DNA of 62,627 nucleotides from Labrenzia sp. 011 (lineage in GTDB: Bacteria; Pseudomonadota; Alphaproteobacteria; Rhizobiales; Stappiaceae). The position numbers and the translations under genes are program-made. Location of the stretch: assembly GCF_003075075.1 (NCBI RefSeq), contig NZ_QCYM01000024.1, positions 1 through 62,627 on the forward strand, given 5' to 3'. Shown here one piece after another: positions 16,327 through 25,463 of this stretch; position 1 is the first letter of the stretch; each line of letters starts with the position of its first letter. The notes under the pieces were generated by a model. That model was not told where the DNA came from and made no database searches. It worked only from the letters and a program-made list of their open reading frames with translations.

Positions 16327-16562
16327 CGGGGCTTTCGAAAGCGCCCCTCAGCGTGGACACCCTGCATCACCGGCAGTCTCCCGTACCCGGCGATATTCCG
16401 AGCCCCACGGAAAGACCCTTGGGTTGCCCGTTTGCAAGGGAACGCTGCGTGGTGGAAACTCCCCAATGGCAGGAAGCGGCACCGGAACATTTCGTGGCCT
16501 GCCACTTCGCCGAAGAATTCGATTTTTCAAGACCAAACGCAAAACGCCACGAGCACCATTGA
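16327..16562 (+). pseudogene. C-terminal remnant of an oligo/dipeptide ABC transporter ATP-binding protein
   Basis: In another frame from the LysR fragment, about 75 codons encode the oligo_HPY-type tail of DppF/OppF proteins: GDIPSPTERPLGCPFARERC, then a cysteine-containing segment, then EHFVACHFAEEF. The ATPase core (Walker motifs) is missing. Its TGA at 16560 abuts the ATG of the next gene (TGAATG), showing the intact ancestor was co-transcribed with the FAD oxidoreductase. The two remnants mark the ends of a deletion. Confidence 0.72.
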
Positions 16563-17690
16563 ATGAAACAGACATCATACGACCTCGCGATCGTCGGTGC
16601 GGGAATTGTCGGGCTGGCCCATGCCCTGGCTGCGGCAAAACGGGGCAAGAAGGTTCTGGTGATCGACCGGGACAGCGTTGCCAACGGTGCCTCCATCCGC
16701 AACTTCGGCTTTGTCACTGTCACCGGACAGCAGGCGGGGGATTGCTGGCAGAAGGCCTCCCGCAGCCGCCAGGTCTGGGCGGAAGTTGCCGAGGCGGCCC
16801 GGATCCCGTTGCTGCACCAGGGACTGACCATGACAGCCCGTCTGCCGGAATCCGAAGCGGTGATCGATGCCTTTCTGGACACCGAGATGGGCACGCACTG
16901 CTGCCGCCTGACAGCGGAAGAAGCCGCCCTGAAGGTGCCGTCACTGCGGCCCGGCAGCATTTCCTGTGCGCTCTATTCTCCCCTGGAAGTGCGCGTTGAA
17001 TCCAGGGATGCCCTTCCGCAGATCGCCAACTGGCTTGAGGAAGTCCATCAGGTCGATTTTCTCTGGCAGACAAGCGTCAATTCCGTGGCAACACCGACCC
17101 TCGAAACCTCGCGCGGTACGGTGAGCGCGGATACGGTGATCGTTTGCCCCGGAGACGACGGAACGACCCTGTTCGCGGAGCGCATCGCCGCCTACGGACT
17201 CACCCGCTGCAAACTGCAGATGTTGCGCGTCCGTCCCCGCGAGCCCATGCGTCTGGGGACCGCCGTCATGTCCGATCTCGGTCTTGCGCGCTATCTCGGC
17301 TATGCCGAACTGCCCGAGGCGGAGGCGCTCAAGGCACGGCTCGACCGGGAAATGAGCGGACACCGGGAGAACGGCATTCATCTGATCGTGGTCCAGTCGG
17401 AAGACGGCAGTCTGGTCGTCGGCGACAGCCACCACTACGACCTCACGCCGGATCCCTTCATCGACCGGTCCGTAAACGACCTGATCCTCGCCGAAATGGA
17501 CACTATCCTCGATCTCGGATCATACGATATCTCCGAAACCTGGATTGGCACCTACGCCTCTGCCCCCGACCGCTGGCGGCTGACCGACACGCCGGACGAC
17601 GCGACACGCATCGTCATCGTGACGGCGGGATGCGGTGCTTCCACCGCTTTCGCCATTGGCGAGGAAACCGTTGCCGACCTCTATAGATAG
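16563..17690 (+). CDS. FAD-dependent oxidoreductase, phosphonate-associated (TIGR03364 type)
   Basis: 375-residue DadA-like flavoprotein: VGAGIVGLAHALAAAKRGK (Gly12, Gly14, Gly17) binds FAD, and the end has VTAGCGASTAFAIGEETV. Members of this family recur next to phnX and are associated with oxidative deamination of 2-aminoethylphosphonate or its N-methyl derivative to phosphonoacetaldehyde, replacing the PhnW transaminase. The next gene, phnX, uses exactly that product, and no phnW is present. It starts directly at the stop of the transporter remnant, with no clear Shine-Dalgarno of its own. Family and context are strong; exact substrate is inferred. Confidence 0.86.
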   Translation: MKQTSYDLAIVGAGIVGLAHALAAAKRGKKVLVIDRDSVANGASIRNFGFVTVTGQQAGDCWQKASRSRQVWAEVAEAARIPLLHQGLTMTARLPESEAVIDAFLDTEMGTHCCRLTAEEAALKVPSLRPGSISCALYSPLEVRVESRDALPQIANWLEEVHQVDFLWQTSVNSVATPTLETSRGTVSADTVIVCPGDDGTTLFAERIAAYGLTRCKLQMLRVRPREPMRLGTAVMSDLGLARYLGYAELPEAEALKARLDREMSGHRENGIHLIVVQSEDGSLVVGDSHHYDLTPDPFIDRSVNDLILAEMDTILDLGSYDISETWIGTYASAPDRWRLTDTPDDATRIVIVTAGCGASTAFAIGEETVADLYR

Positions 17691-17702
17691 GACAGACACA
17701 AA

Positions 17703-18485
17703 ATGAGCAAATTCAAGGCCGTGGTATTCGACTGGGCCGGCACGATGATCGACTTCGGATCCTTCGCCCCCATGGGCGTCTTCGTCAGCGCCTTTGAACG
17801 GTTCGGTATTACCGTGTCCATAGCCCAGGCGCGTGCGCCCATGGGCAAGCCGAAATGGAACCACATCCGCACCATGATGGACGATCCGGATATAGCGGCC
17901 CAGTGGACCGAGCGGTACGGACACGCCCCGACAGATGCGGATGTCGACAAGGTCTACGAGGTTTTCGTACCGATGAACGAAGAGGTTGTCGCCGATTACG
18001 CCGATCTGGTTCCGGGAGCGGCCGAAGTTGTCAAAACGCTGCGGGACAAGGGGCTGAAAATCGGCTCCACCACCGGCTACACCCGCTCGATCATGGAGCG
18101 GGTGCTCCCGAAGGCTGCGGAACAGGGTTACGTGCCGGACAACCTGATCTGCGCCGACGATCTGCCGGAGGGCCGCCCGGGCCCCCTGGGCATGTACCAG
18201 TGCTTTGTCGATCTGGTCGCCTATCCGCCGAGCGCGGTGATCAAGGTGGACGACACGGAGCCCGGCATCGCCGAAGGCGTCGCCGCCGGATGCCTGACGG
18301 TTGGCCTGGCGCTGTCCGGCAATTACGCCGGCAAGACACCCGACGAGCTCGCGGCCTTGTCCGAGGCGGAAGTCGACAGCCTCCGGCAGCACGCCACATC
18401 AAAGCTGAAGGACGCCGGCGCCGACCATGTGATCGACACGGTCGCCGATCTTCCCGCGCTCATCGAAAAACTCGAACACGCATGA
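17703..18485 (+). CDS. phnX: Phosphonoacetaldehyde hydrolase (phosphonatase)
   Basis: 260-residue HAD-superfamily enzyme that cleaves the C-P bond of phosphonoacetaldehyde to acetaldehyde and phosphate. The nucleophile is Asp10 in VVFDWAGTM (the FDWAGT form is diagnostic for PhnX), the Schiff-base lysine fits Lys51 in MGKPKWNHIR, and the acidic metal motif is KVDDTEPGI. It lies 12 bp after the FAD oxidoreductase and overlaps the next gene by four bases (ATGA), so the three genes form one unit. Confidence 0.96.
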   Translation: MSKFKAVVFDWAGTMIDFGSFAPMGVFVSAFERFGITVSIAQARAPMGKPKWNHIRTMMDDPDIAAQWTERYGHAPTDADVDKVYEVFVPMNEEVVADYADLVPGAAEVVKTLRDKGLKIGSTTGYTRSIMERVLPKAAEQGYVPDNLICADDLPEGRPGPLGMYQCFVDLVAYPPSAVIKVDDTEPGIAEGVAAGCLTVGLALSGNYAGKTPDELAALSEAEVDSLRQHATSKLKDAGADHVIDTVADLPALIEKLEHA

Positions 18486-19981
18486 GCCGGCGCCCGAATA
18501 TCCTGCTGATCACCGCCGACCAGTGGCGCGGTGACTGTCTTGGCACCATGGGGCATCCGGTCGTCCGGACGCCCAATCTGGATGCCCTGGCCGAGACGGC
18601 AACGGTGTTCGAACACCATTATGCGGCGACCGCCCCCTGCTCTCCGGCACGCGCATCGCTGTATACCGGGCTCTACCAGATGAACCACCGGGTGGTGTGG
18701 AACGGTGCTCCGCTCGATGACCGCTTCGACAATATTGCCCGCGCGGCGCGCCGGGCCGGATACAGGCCGACACTCTTCGGCTACACCGACACCTCGCCTG
18801 ATCCGCGGCAGCTCCACCCGGACGACCCGGCCCTGCAGACCTATGAAGGCGTCCTGCCCGGATTTGCCGTCCGCCAGGCTCTGCCGGAAGATGACGCGCC
18901 GTGGCTGTCCTGGCTAGCCGCACGCGGCCATGATCCCGCCTCCCTCGATACGATCCATCTCGTGGAGGAGGAAGACGGCGAGCTGATTTCCAGGAACGCC
19001 CCCCGCTATTCCAGCGACGAAACGCAGACCGCCTTTCTGACGGACGCCTTTCTGACCTGGCTGCGGGAACAGGGCCGGGAACAGCCCTGGATGGCCCATA
19101 TCTCTTTCCTGCGCCCTCACCCGCCCATTGTCGTCCCGGCGCCGTTCAACACCATGTACGATCCCCATGACGGCCCGGAGTTTGCCGGGGCAGAAACTGC
19201 GGAGGCGGAAGCCGCCTTCCATCCGCTGATCGCGGCGCTGCAGGATTATCAGCACCTTGCCAGCCACATACCGGGCACTGACAGGCATGTCCGCGACCTC
19301 GGCCGGGAGGACCTCAGGCGCATCCGCGCCCTCTATTACGGCATGATTACCGAGGTCGACGCCCAGCTCGGCCGCATCTTCACTGCCCTCGAAGATCTGG
19401 AAGACACCCTGATCATATTTACCTCCGATCATGCGGAAATGATGGGTGACCACTGGATGCTCGGCAAGGGCGGCTTCTACCGCGAAAGCTATCACATCCC
19501 GCTGATGATCCGCGCGCCGGGCGGTGCGAAAGGCAACCGCGTTTCGGCCTTCACATCCGCCACGGACATTTTCCCCACGCTGCTCGGATTTCTCGATATC
19601 GACGCCGAGCACGCCCCGGACGGTGAGAGCCTGTGGCCCTTTCTCCGCGGCGGGACGCCGCTTTGCTGGCGGGATGCCGCCCTGTGGGAATTCGACTACC
19701 GTCAGCTGCTGGAAAGAGCGCCGCAGCATTTCCCCGACCAGACAGGAAGGAACTCTCCCGCGCTGATCAGCCGGATGGGACCTGACTGGCAATATATCCA
19801 TTTTTCCGGACTGGAAAGTCTGCTGCTGACTTCCACGCCCTCCTCCGGCCGGCTTGAAAACGCGGCAGCCGATCATCCCGACGCCGTGCTCGCAAATCTG
19901 GATCTCCTGCTGTCCGAGCGTCAGCGGCACAATGACGAAACGCTCGCGCGCTCCATGGTCTGGGACTATCATTCGGCTTAG
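18482..19981 (+). CDS. Formylglycine-type sulfatase / phosphonate monoester hydrolase family protein
   Basis: 499-residue alkaline-phosphatase-superfamily hydrolase. The N-terminal metal motif is LLITADQWRGD (Asp13), the CSPARASL motif (Cys53) is the C-x-P-x-R site for conversion to formylglycine, and TSDHAEMMGDH supplies later metal ligands. Its ATG overlaps the phnX stop (ATGA), which places it in the phosphonate unit and favours phosphonate mono/diester hydrolysis over sulfate ester cleavage. An open frame runs upstream through phnX, but homology begins at 18482. The TAG stop is formed by the first bases of the adjacent mobile repeat, so the natural C-terminus may have been altered. Confidence 0.85.
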   Translation: MSRRPNILLITADQWRGDCLGTMGHPVVRTPNLDALAETATVFEHHYAATAPCSPARASLYTGLYQMNHRVVWNGAPLDDRFDNIARAARRAGYRPTLFGYTDTSPDPRQLHPDDPALQTYEGVLPGFAVRQALPEDDAPWLSWLAARGHDPASLDTIHLVEEEDGELISRNAPRYSSDETQTAFLTDAFLTWLREQGREQPWMAHISFLRPHPPIVVPAPFNTMYDPHDGPEFAGAETAEAEAAFHPLIAALQDYQHLASHIPGTDRHVRDLGREDLRRIRALYYGMITEVDAQLGRIFTALEDLEDTLIIFTSDHAEMMGDHWMLGKGGFYRESYHIPLMIRAPGGAKGNRVSAFTSATDIFPTLLGFLDIDAEHAPDGESLWPFLRGGTPLCWRDAALWEFDYRQLLERAPQHFPDQTGRNSPALISRMGPDWQYIHFSGLESLLLTSTPSSGRLENAAADHPDAVLANLDLLLSERQRHNDETLARSMVWDYHSA

Positions 19982-20097
19982 GGTGTGATCTCCTGAATGC
20001 AGATGAACCGGTTTGGGGCGACCTGATCTTCATCAGGGAGCGAAAGCTCAGGACACGGGGTGAAGTTGTTTCGTCATCATGTATGAGGTCACACCCC
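19979..20097. mobile_element. MITE-like element, copy A
   Basis: About 118 bp bounded by inverted ends: TAGGGTGTGATCTCCTGAAT on the left and, read inward from the right, TGGGGTGTGACCTCATACAT. Internal sequence is shared with copy B (AGATGAACCGG against AGATCAACCGG; GGAGCGAAAGCTCAGGACA against GGAGCAAAAGCGCGGGACA). No coding sequence fits inside. Too short for a transposase, so it is a non-autonomous element or relic. Confidence 0.62.
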
Positions 20098-20183
20098 AGA
20101 ACCGCCCGGCAGTCCCGGCCCGCAGGAGGGTTGAAAGCGGCAAGACAGGTGATATGCGACCCGCAGTGCGCTACAAGCAAGGC

Positions 20184-20975
20184 ATGAAGCCCGCAAGACT
20201 GCTCCCTTCCCGTCCCCGGGCCGCCATGCTGCTGGCCGCCTGTCTCTCGGTCCTCGCACCGGGGTCCGCGGGTGCCGCAAATCTCCAGGTGATCGACAGT
20301 ACCCAGGCCCCCTGGCCCTCCATAGGCCGGGTGAATGTCGCCGGATACCGGACGACATCCATGTGCACGGGAACGCTGATAGCCCCAACGATCGTGCTGA
20401 CCGCGGCTCATTGCCTCTACGACAGCCGGACCCTGAAGCCCTTTCCGCCTGACCGGCTCCTCTTCATAGCCGGTGTCCGGCGGAACGAATATGCGGCCCG
20501 GCTGGAGACCGCCTGCTTCCTGACCGCCGAGGGTTTCGTTCCTTCCAAAGACGTCAGCCTGGACGACATCCGCAAGGATGTCGGTATCCTCATCCTGAAG
20601 GAAGCCAGCTCGCTTGCGCCCGTGCCGCCCCTGGCGGCACGGCAGGCGGTCCACATCGGAAAAGACACGCGATTTCGATCCGTCGGATACCGGCGCAGCC
20701 GGCGCTATCTTCCGACGGTGGTTCCCGCCTGCCGGATCCTGGGAAGTCCCCGGGGGATCTGGATCACGGACTGTTCCGCCGAAAGCGGCGTGTCCGGCGG
20801 ACCTCTCCTCATCGAGACGCAGGACGGACCGCGGGTGGCCGGCGTGACGTCCGCACGGATCGATGCGGACCGGTCCGCGATCGTACCGTTTTCCAATTGG
20901 CAGGCCTTGCTGGAAAATCCCTCCTGCCGACAAAGTGCCCCGGCAGCAAAGCCGCCCGCCATCACGGGGCAATGA
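20184..20975 (+). CDS. Secreted trypsin-like serine protease
   Basis: 263-residue S1-family protein. A signal peptide ([20 protein letters not shown]) precedes the protease fold. The triad is visible: His in [10 protein letters not shown], Asp in [10 protein letters not shown] and Ser in [10 protein letters not shown]. Four or more cysteines suggest disulfides in the periplasm or outside the cell. The start at 20184 gives a normal signal peptide; an ATG at 20154 with AGGTGA upstream is also possible. Longer frames would begin inside the mobile element. No partner gene is apparent. Confidence 0.88.
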   Translation: MKPARLLPSRPRAAMLLAACLSVLAPGSAGAANLQVIDSTQAPWPSIGRVNVAGYRTTSMCTGTLIAPTIVLTAAHCLYDSRTLKPFPPDRLLFIAGVRRNEYAARLETACFLTAEGFVPSKDVSLDDIRKDVGILILKEASSLAPVPPLAARQAVHIGKDTRFRSVGYRRSRRYLPTVVPACRILGSPRGIWITDCSAESGVSGGPLLIETQDGPRVAGVTSARIDADRSAIVPFSNWQALLENPSCRQSAPAAKPPAITGQ

Positions 20976-21129
20976 TCCGCATCGGCCTTTTGGGTCTGTG
21001 GTGATTTTTCGCTGCCCCTTGCCGGACGGCCCGGCTATGGTGCCGGGATATTGCCGGTGTGCGCGAGATGTCTATGGAAGACCTCCGCTCCCCGGACCCC
21101 AGATCGACAGATGCAAAGATTATCGGACG

Positions 21130-21942
21130 ATGAAACAATCCGCGCCGCCGCTTCAACAAGACCAGATCCGGGAGATCCCCCTGAACAAGCTGGCCTTCGT
21201 CGCCAGCGACACGGAGGAAGCCCGCACGGCGCTTGAAAGCCTGACCCGCCGCTACGGCAACTTTCCTGTCGATGAAGCCGATGCCATCGTCGCCCTGGGC
21301 GGTGACGGGCTGATGCTGCAGACGCTGCACGCCCATATGGACTCCGGCAAGCCGATCTACGGGATGAACCGGGGGTCGGTCGGCTTCCTGATGAACGAAT
21401 ACCGGGAAGACAATCTGAAGGAGCGGCTGGCCAAGGCGGATATCACCACCATCCGCCCGCTTGAAATGACGGCAGTCGACGTGGACGGCATCACGCGAAA
21501 TGCGCTCGCGATCAATGAAGTCTCGCTCCTGCGCCAGACGTCCCAGGCCGCTCGCCTGAGAATTTCCGTCGACGGCCGGGTCAGGCTGGAAGAACTGGTC
21601 TGTGACGGCTGTATCGTCGCCACCCCTGCCGGAAGCACGGCCTATAATCTCTCCGCGCACGGCCCTATCCTGCCGATTACGGCGCATCTGCTCGCACTGA
21701 CCCCGATCAGCGCCTTTCGCCCGCGGCGCTGGCGCGGGGCGTTGTTGCCGAATCTTGCCAAGGTCGACATTGAAATCCTCGATCCGGGAAAACGGCCGGT
21801 GAGCGCTTCGGCCGACCACCGGGAAATCCGGTCCGTCACCCATGTCGCGATCGAGGAATCGACCCGCCTCGAAGGGCTGATCATGTTCGATTCCGATCAC
21901 GGCTGGGACGAGCGCATCCTGACGGAAATGTTCCGCTACTGA
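21130..21942 (+). CDS. nadK: NAD kinase
   Basis: 270-residue cytoplasmic enzyme phosphorylating NAD to NADP. The GGDG motif is [10 protein letters not shown] (57-60), followed by [21 protein letters not shown] and the [20 protein letters not shown] segment that binds NAD. The usual GDGLxVATP reads CDGCIVATP here. Length agrees with alphaproteobacterial NadK. The start at 21130 precedes [14 protein letters not shown], which is near the typical N-terminus; the upstream in-frame extension overlaps the protease gene and is not credible. Confidence 0.93.
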   Translation: MKQSAPPLQQDQIREIPLNKLAFVASDTEEARTALESLTRRYGNFPVDEADAIVALGGDGLMLQTLHAHMDSGKPIYGMNRGSVGFLMNEYREDNLKERLAKADITTIRPLEMTAVDVDGITRNALAINEVSLLRQTSQAARLRISVDGRVRLEELVCDGCIVATPAGSTAYNLSAHGPILPITAHLLALTPISAFRPRRWRGALLPNLAKVDIEILDPGKRPVSASADHREIRSVTHVAIEESTRLEGLIMFDSDHGWDERILTEMFRY

Positions 21943-22091
21943 TCATGGGCGCCATGTTCGTCCGGGAACAAAGGCTCTGACAAAAGCCGCTGCGGCAACA
22001 TCCTGTTAAGTATGATTGACGATACTCGACCCCTCGGGAGCGTTTCCGGCGTCTCCCCCTCCAGTCAAAGCGGATGAGGACGAAATCCGAC

Positions 22092-22616
22092 ATGGCCGAC
22101 ACCGCCAAGGATCAGACCTGCGAAATCCTGTCGCCGCCAAGCGATCTGCGCAGCAAGGTGCGTGAACTGACGCCCCGCGAAAGCAGGAAGTTCGACCCGG
22201 TGAAGGCCGCCGAGGACGCCCTGCACCGCCTCTCGCAGAATTTCGGCACCTGGATGGACAACGAGACCCGGGACCTGACCCGTGCCTGGGAAATCGTGCA
22301 AAGCGAAGGCCTGTCGGAAGAAACCCTGGCAACCCTGTTCCAGGCAGCACACAACATCAAGGGTCAGGCCCTCACGCTCGGCTTTCCCCTTGTCGGGGAA
22401 GTCGCCGCCAGTTTCTGCCACCTGATCGAAACCGTCCCCTCGCCGTCCGCCCTGCCCCTGGATCTCACCGAACGCTATGTGGAAGCCATTCGGGCGATGG
22501 TCAAGGAAGGCGCAAAGGACGACGCCAACAGGACCGGCGTCCAACTGCTGGAAACCCTGAGAGCCGTGACCGGCGATTTCCTGGCACAGTTTCCGCCCGA
22601 ACCTGACGACATGTGA
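22092..22616 (+). CDS. Hpt-domain phosphotransfer protein
   Basis: 174 residues, mainly helical. The phosphorylatable histidine is in QAAHNIKGQALTLGFPLV (about residue 87), a close match to Hpt domains (HxxKG), in the HNIKGQ subtype found in alphaproteobacteria. No kinase or receiver gene is adjacent, so its phosphorelay partner is unknown. An upstream in-frame ATG at 22074 would add six residues; AGGA lies between the two starts and favours 22092. Confidence 0.8.
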   Translation: MADTAKDQTCEILSPPSDLRSKVRELTPRESRKFDPVKAAEDALHRLSQNFGTWMDNETRDLTRAWEIVQSEGLSEETLATLFQAAHNIKGQALTLGFPLVGEVAASFCHLIETVPSPSALPLDLTERYVEAIRAMVKEGAKDDANRTGVQLLETLRAVTGDFLAQFPPEPDDM

Positions 22617-22906
22617 TCTTCGCCGCCCTGCGGATGTTGCCGGGCCTGCCCACAAGCCAGTCGTAATTTCCGATTGACGCCGCCGCTGACGCGCGGTGAC
22701 GCGGACCCAGGGCGAAGCCGACGTCAAAACCGCCGCCCTTCAAGCAAACCGGCTCATGACAACGCCCCGGTGGGAAGACCCCACGGGTCGGGACGCCGGA
22801 GCCTGCCTGTCCATGCGGCGAAAAATCTGCCCGTGGAGGGACAAGAGCGTGTTGCGTCGAACTGAAGAAAGAAAATCGCCCCAGCACATCTGCAATGCAA
22901 AAGGCG
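22617..22906. other. Intergenic stretch without a recognised gene
   Basis: 290 bp between the Hpt gene and the DUF2336 gene (convergent). A hairpin around 22767-22787 (CCGGTGGG...CCCACGGG type) is visible, and GCCCGTGG-like sequence recurs near 22830. No RNA family could be recognised and no coding frame is convincing. Confidence 0.4.
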
Positions 22907-24058
22907 TCAGGCCGCCGTCGTCAGCAGTCCGCTGTTCTTGAGCAACAGACGCGCTTCCAGGCGGGCCACGTCGATGGCAAACCGGCGCAGGAACGCCGTG
23001 ACATCCTCATCCGCGCCCAGGGCGCCGTCCTGCATTTCCGCCAGCAGGGTTTCCGTCAGCATCCTGGCTTCATCGAGAGCCAGATCATAGGTGAAGTCCG
23101 CATCGGCCTGCCGGGCGATATCGATGGCCAGCAGGAAGGCCTGATGCGCCCTGATAGGCAGACCGGCCTTGCGCAGCATCGCCTGAAGGGCGGAACGCCG
23201 GACCGCGATCAGCAGGCTGCGCAGGCGCGGCAGCGGCACCTGGCCCAGATTGGCGAGAGCCGCCGCGAAAAACCGCAGGCGGCCGCAGCACACGGCGCGC
23301 AGCAGCAGACGTGTGGTCAGCTTGCCCCTGACCCGCAGATGTTCGACAAAATCCGTCAGATCCTCTTCACTCGCCTCCAGGGCCAGACGCAGGACCACCT
23401 TGTCTTCGGCATCGATCAGGAAGGTGTCTCTCTGGTGCTCGGGAACCCGTTCCAGAACAAGCGGGTGATCGTCCAGGCTTTCCGCCAGCCGCATGAGCAG
23501 CTCATAGCGGGTCGGCAGCGGAAGATCCCGCGTCTTCAGGAGCGCGTCGCAAATGTCGGGACGGTGTTCGAACCGTTGCGCCAGACGCAGCAGCGAGGAC
23601 TGCAGTACCTGCGCACTGGAATTGCGCAACAGCGTCCTGCAGGCAATTTCACTGCCAACCTCGCAAACCGCGGCGCAGACGGACGCGGGCAGTCCGACCC
23701 GTTCGGCAATGGCGCATTGCACGGCATCGCTGCCTTCAGCGAAGAGATCCACCAGTTCGGCGTCGGAGAGAATCGGCGAGAATTTGAGGACAGGAACCGC
23801 CACTTCGTCGACGTCGCCGGCAAGACAGCGCACGACATGACCCGGCGCATGCGGACTGCCGGCAAGGACCTTCGCAATCGCCTTGCGCACGCCGCGGCTC
23901 GGATCATCGAGAAGAATTGTCAAGGCCGCAACCATGCTGCTCCAGTCCCTGCTACCGGGTTCGGCTGCCAGACAGTGCTGCGCGAATTCCCGCGCGGCCC
24001 GGATGTCCAGCGTGCATTCATCTTCGTTATTCAGCTGCAGAATGTCGTGTACGGTCAT
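22907..24058 (-). CDS. DUF2336 domain-containing protein
   Basis: 383-residue, almost entirely helical protein rich in Leu, Ala and Arg, recognisable as the alphaproteobacterial DUF2336 family. Repeating helical pairs (for example VRKAIAKVLAGSPHAPGHVV and SDAELVDLFAEGSDAVQCAI) resemble HEAT-like repeats and suggest protein-protein binding. No catalytic motif or membrane span is seen. Upstream (24105-24122) lies a near-CtrA sequence, TTAACGATCGGTTCACC. Function is not established. Confidence 0.8.
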   Translation of the reverse strand: MTVHDILQLNNEDECTLDIRAAREFAQHCLAAEPGSRDWSSMVAALTILLDDPSRGVRKAIAKVLAGSPHAPGHVVRCLAGDVDEVAVPVLKFSPILSDAELVDLFAEGSDAVQCAIAERVGLPASVCAAVCEVGSEIACRTLLRNSSAQVLQSSLLRLAQRFEHRPDICDALLKTRDLPLPTRYELLMRLAESLDDHPLVLERVPEHQRDTFLIDAEDKVVLRLALEASEEDLTDFVEHLRVRGKLTTRLLLRAVCCGRLRFFAAALANLGQVPLPRLRSLLIAVRRSALQAMLRKAGLPIRAHQAFLLAIDIARQADADFTYDLALDEARMLTETLLAEMQDGALGADEDVTAFLRRFAIDVARLEARLLLKNSGLLTTAA

Positions 24059-24158
24059 GGCGGTAAAACAATCTTCCCAAGTGTCGGATCCTATCCTGAC
24101 ATCAAAGGCTTAACGATCGGTTCACCATAATTTTCACAAGGGTGCCGGATCCCGGGGA

Positions 24159-25463
24159 TCAGGCCGGCGGCAGCAGATCCTTCTGTTCCTCTTCCGCCTT
24201 CTGGCGCAGGAAACGCGTGAGATCCAGCGGGCCACCCTGATCGGCAAGGGCCAGTTCCTGGGCCGCTACCTGGTTGGAGGCGCCGGAAAGTGCCCCGAAA
24301 AGAGCCACTTCGTCGACAGCGGCAAAAGCGGAAGCAAACCGTGGATTGACCTCGGCCTGCGTGGATCCGTTGTCGTTGCGGAACAGCGCCTCGAAGGGAT
24401 TGACGGTTTTGGCCGCCTGAAAAGCCGACACGACACGGGTGGTGGCAGCATCAACACTCCCGCCGTTTATGGAGGCCACACCCCGATCCTGTGACACAGT
24501 CTCGCCACGGGGTGCCCCGGCCCGCTCCTCCTGCAGGAAAACGGCGCTTGCCGCAGTGCCCGTGGATTGATCGGACCGGGTTTCCGGAAGCTCCAGGCGT
24601 GCCTGCGCGAATTCTGGCATCTTGCGTCCGGAAAGCGCCGCTGCAGCAGCGTCGGCCGTCTGCGCGGACGCCGAAGGTTTGCCGCGCATGGCGAAAGCGG
24701 CTGCCGGATCGCCGGCCAGATGGTCGAATGAATTCCGGTCGACGCCGGGAGCCCCGTCCCCGGGCTTGGCGTTCGGCAGCTGGGCCACGCCGGTCAGCGC
24801 GCCGGAGGTGCGAAGGTTCTTCTTGCCGCTGACTTCCGCGATCATCGTGACCGCGTCGTGCTTGGAGACGATGACGTCATAGACTTCCTGCATCGACCGG
24901 GCATTGCCGTTGCGATGATAGAAGATCGGCTTGTTCGCCCTGGCCTGGGCGGAGAACATGCTGTCGGCGCGCACGTCCGGATTGGCGGCCGTGGTTTCAA
25001 TCAGCTTGCTGGCCCCGTGCGCCCCGAGGAAATGCGCCATATAGAGCTCGCCGTCCGTCGGTTCGCGGCCGATCCTCTGCTCAAGGTAATTGGCATTCTT
25101 CTGCGTCAACGCTCCCGCCATCATGGACGAGATCTCCGGATCCTTGCGCAGATCCAGGATCTCGCGCCGCATCTGGGGATCGCTGACGTAAAACCGGCCG
25201 TTCTTGCTCTGCTTTATCTCGTCGGAATATTTGCCCAGACCGTGTTTCGGTCCGGCTTCCTTCATTGTCTCCAGCCATGTCGATTCAATGAACTGGAACA
25301 GCCCGGTCGCGCTCGAGGTCTTGGCCTTGGCTGCCGGATCGAACGAGGATTCCCGTGCAGCCGTCTTCACCAGGTAGTCGAACGACGTACCTGTTGAACT
25401 ACTTGCAGACTGAAACGCTAGCTCGATCCGAGACGCGATCGAGGTGGTGTCAGCTATCAGCAT
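24159..25463 (-). CDS. Lytic transglycosylase (SLT-like) domain protein, possibly flagellum-associated
   Basis: 434 residues. The N-terminal third carries a transglycosylase-like domain: catalytic Glu38 in TAARESSFDP, then SSATGLFQFIESTW and the AHFLGAHGASKLI segment. The rest is a low-complexity, Ala/Thr-rich tail with no recognised domain. There is no clear signal peptide, so export might use the flagellar system, as in similar alphaproteobacterial proteins. A perfect CtrA-type box 70-85 bp upstream supports a cell-cycle or motility role. Confidence 0.83.
   Translation of the reverse strand: MLIADTTSIASRIELAFQSASSSTGTSFDYLVKTAARESSFDPAAKAKTSSATGLFQFIESTWLETMKEAGPKHGLGKYSDEIKQSKNGRFYVSDPQMRREILDLRKDPEISSMMAGALTQKNANYLEQRIGREPTDGELYMAHFLGAHGASKLIETTAANPDVRADSMFSAQARANKPIFYHRNGNARSMQEVYDVIVSKHDAVTMIAEVSGKKNLRTSGALTGVAQLPNAKPGDGAPGVDRNSFDHLAGDPAAAFAMRGKPSASAQTADAAAAALSGRKMPEFAQARLELPETRSDQSTGTAASAVFLQEERAGAPRGETVSQDRGVASINGGSVDAATTRVVSAFQAAKTVNPFEALFRNDNGSTQAEVNPRFASAFAAVDEVALFGALSGASNQVAAQELALADQGGPLDLTRFLRQKAEEEQKDLLPPA

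Noticed and set aside
16424..16999. 191-codon plus-strand frame over the start of the FAD oxidoreductase
   Set aside because: Shadow frame; the overlapping frame from 16563 carries the FAD motif.
17855..18481. N-terminal extension of the sulfatase-like protein through phnX
   Set aside because: The frame is open but overlaps phnX; homology begins at 18482 with an ATGA overlap.
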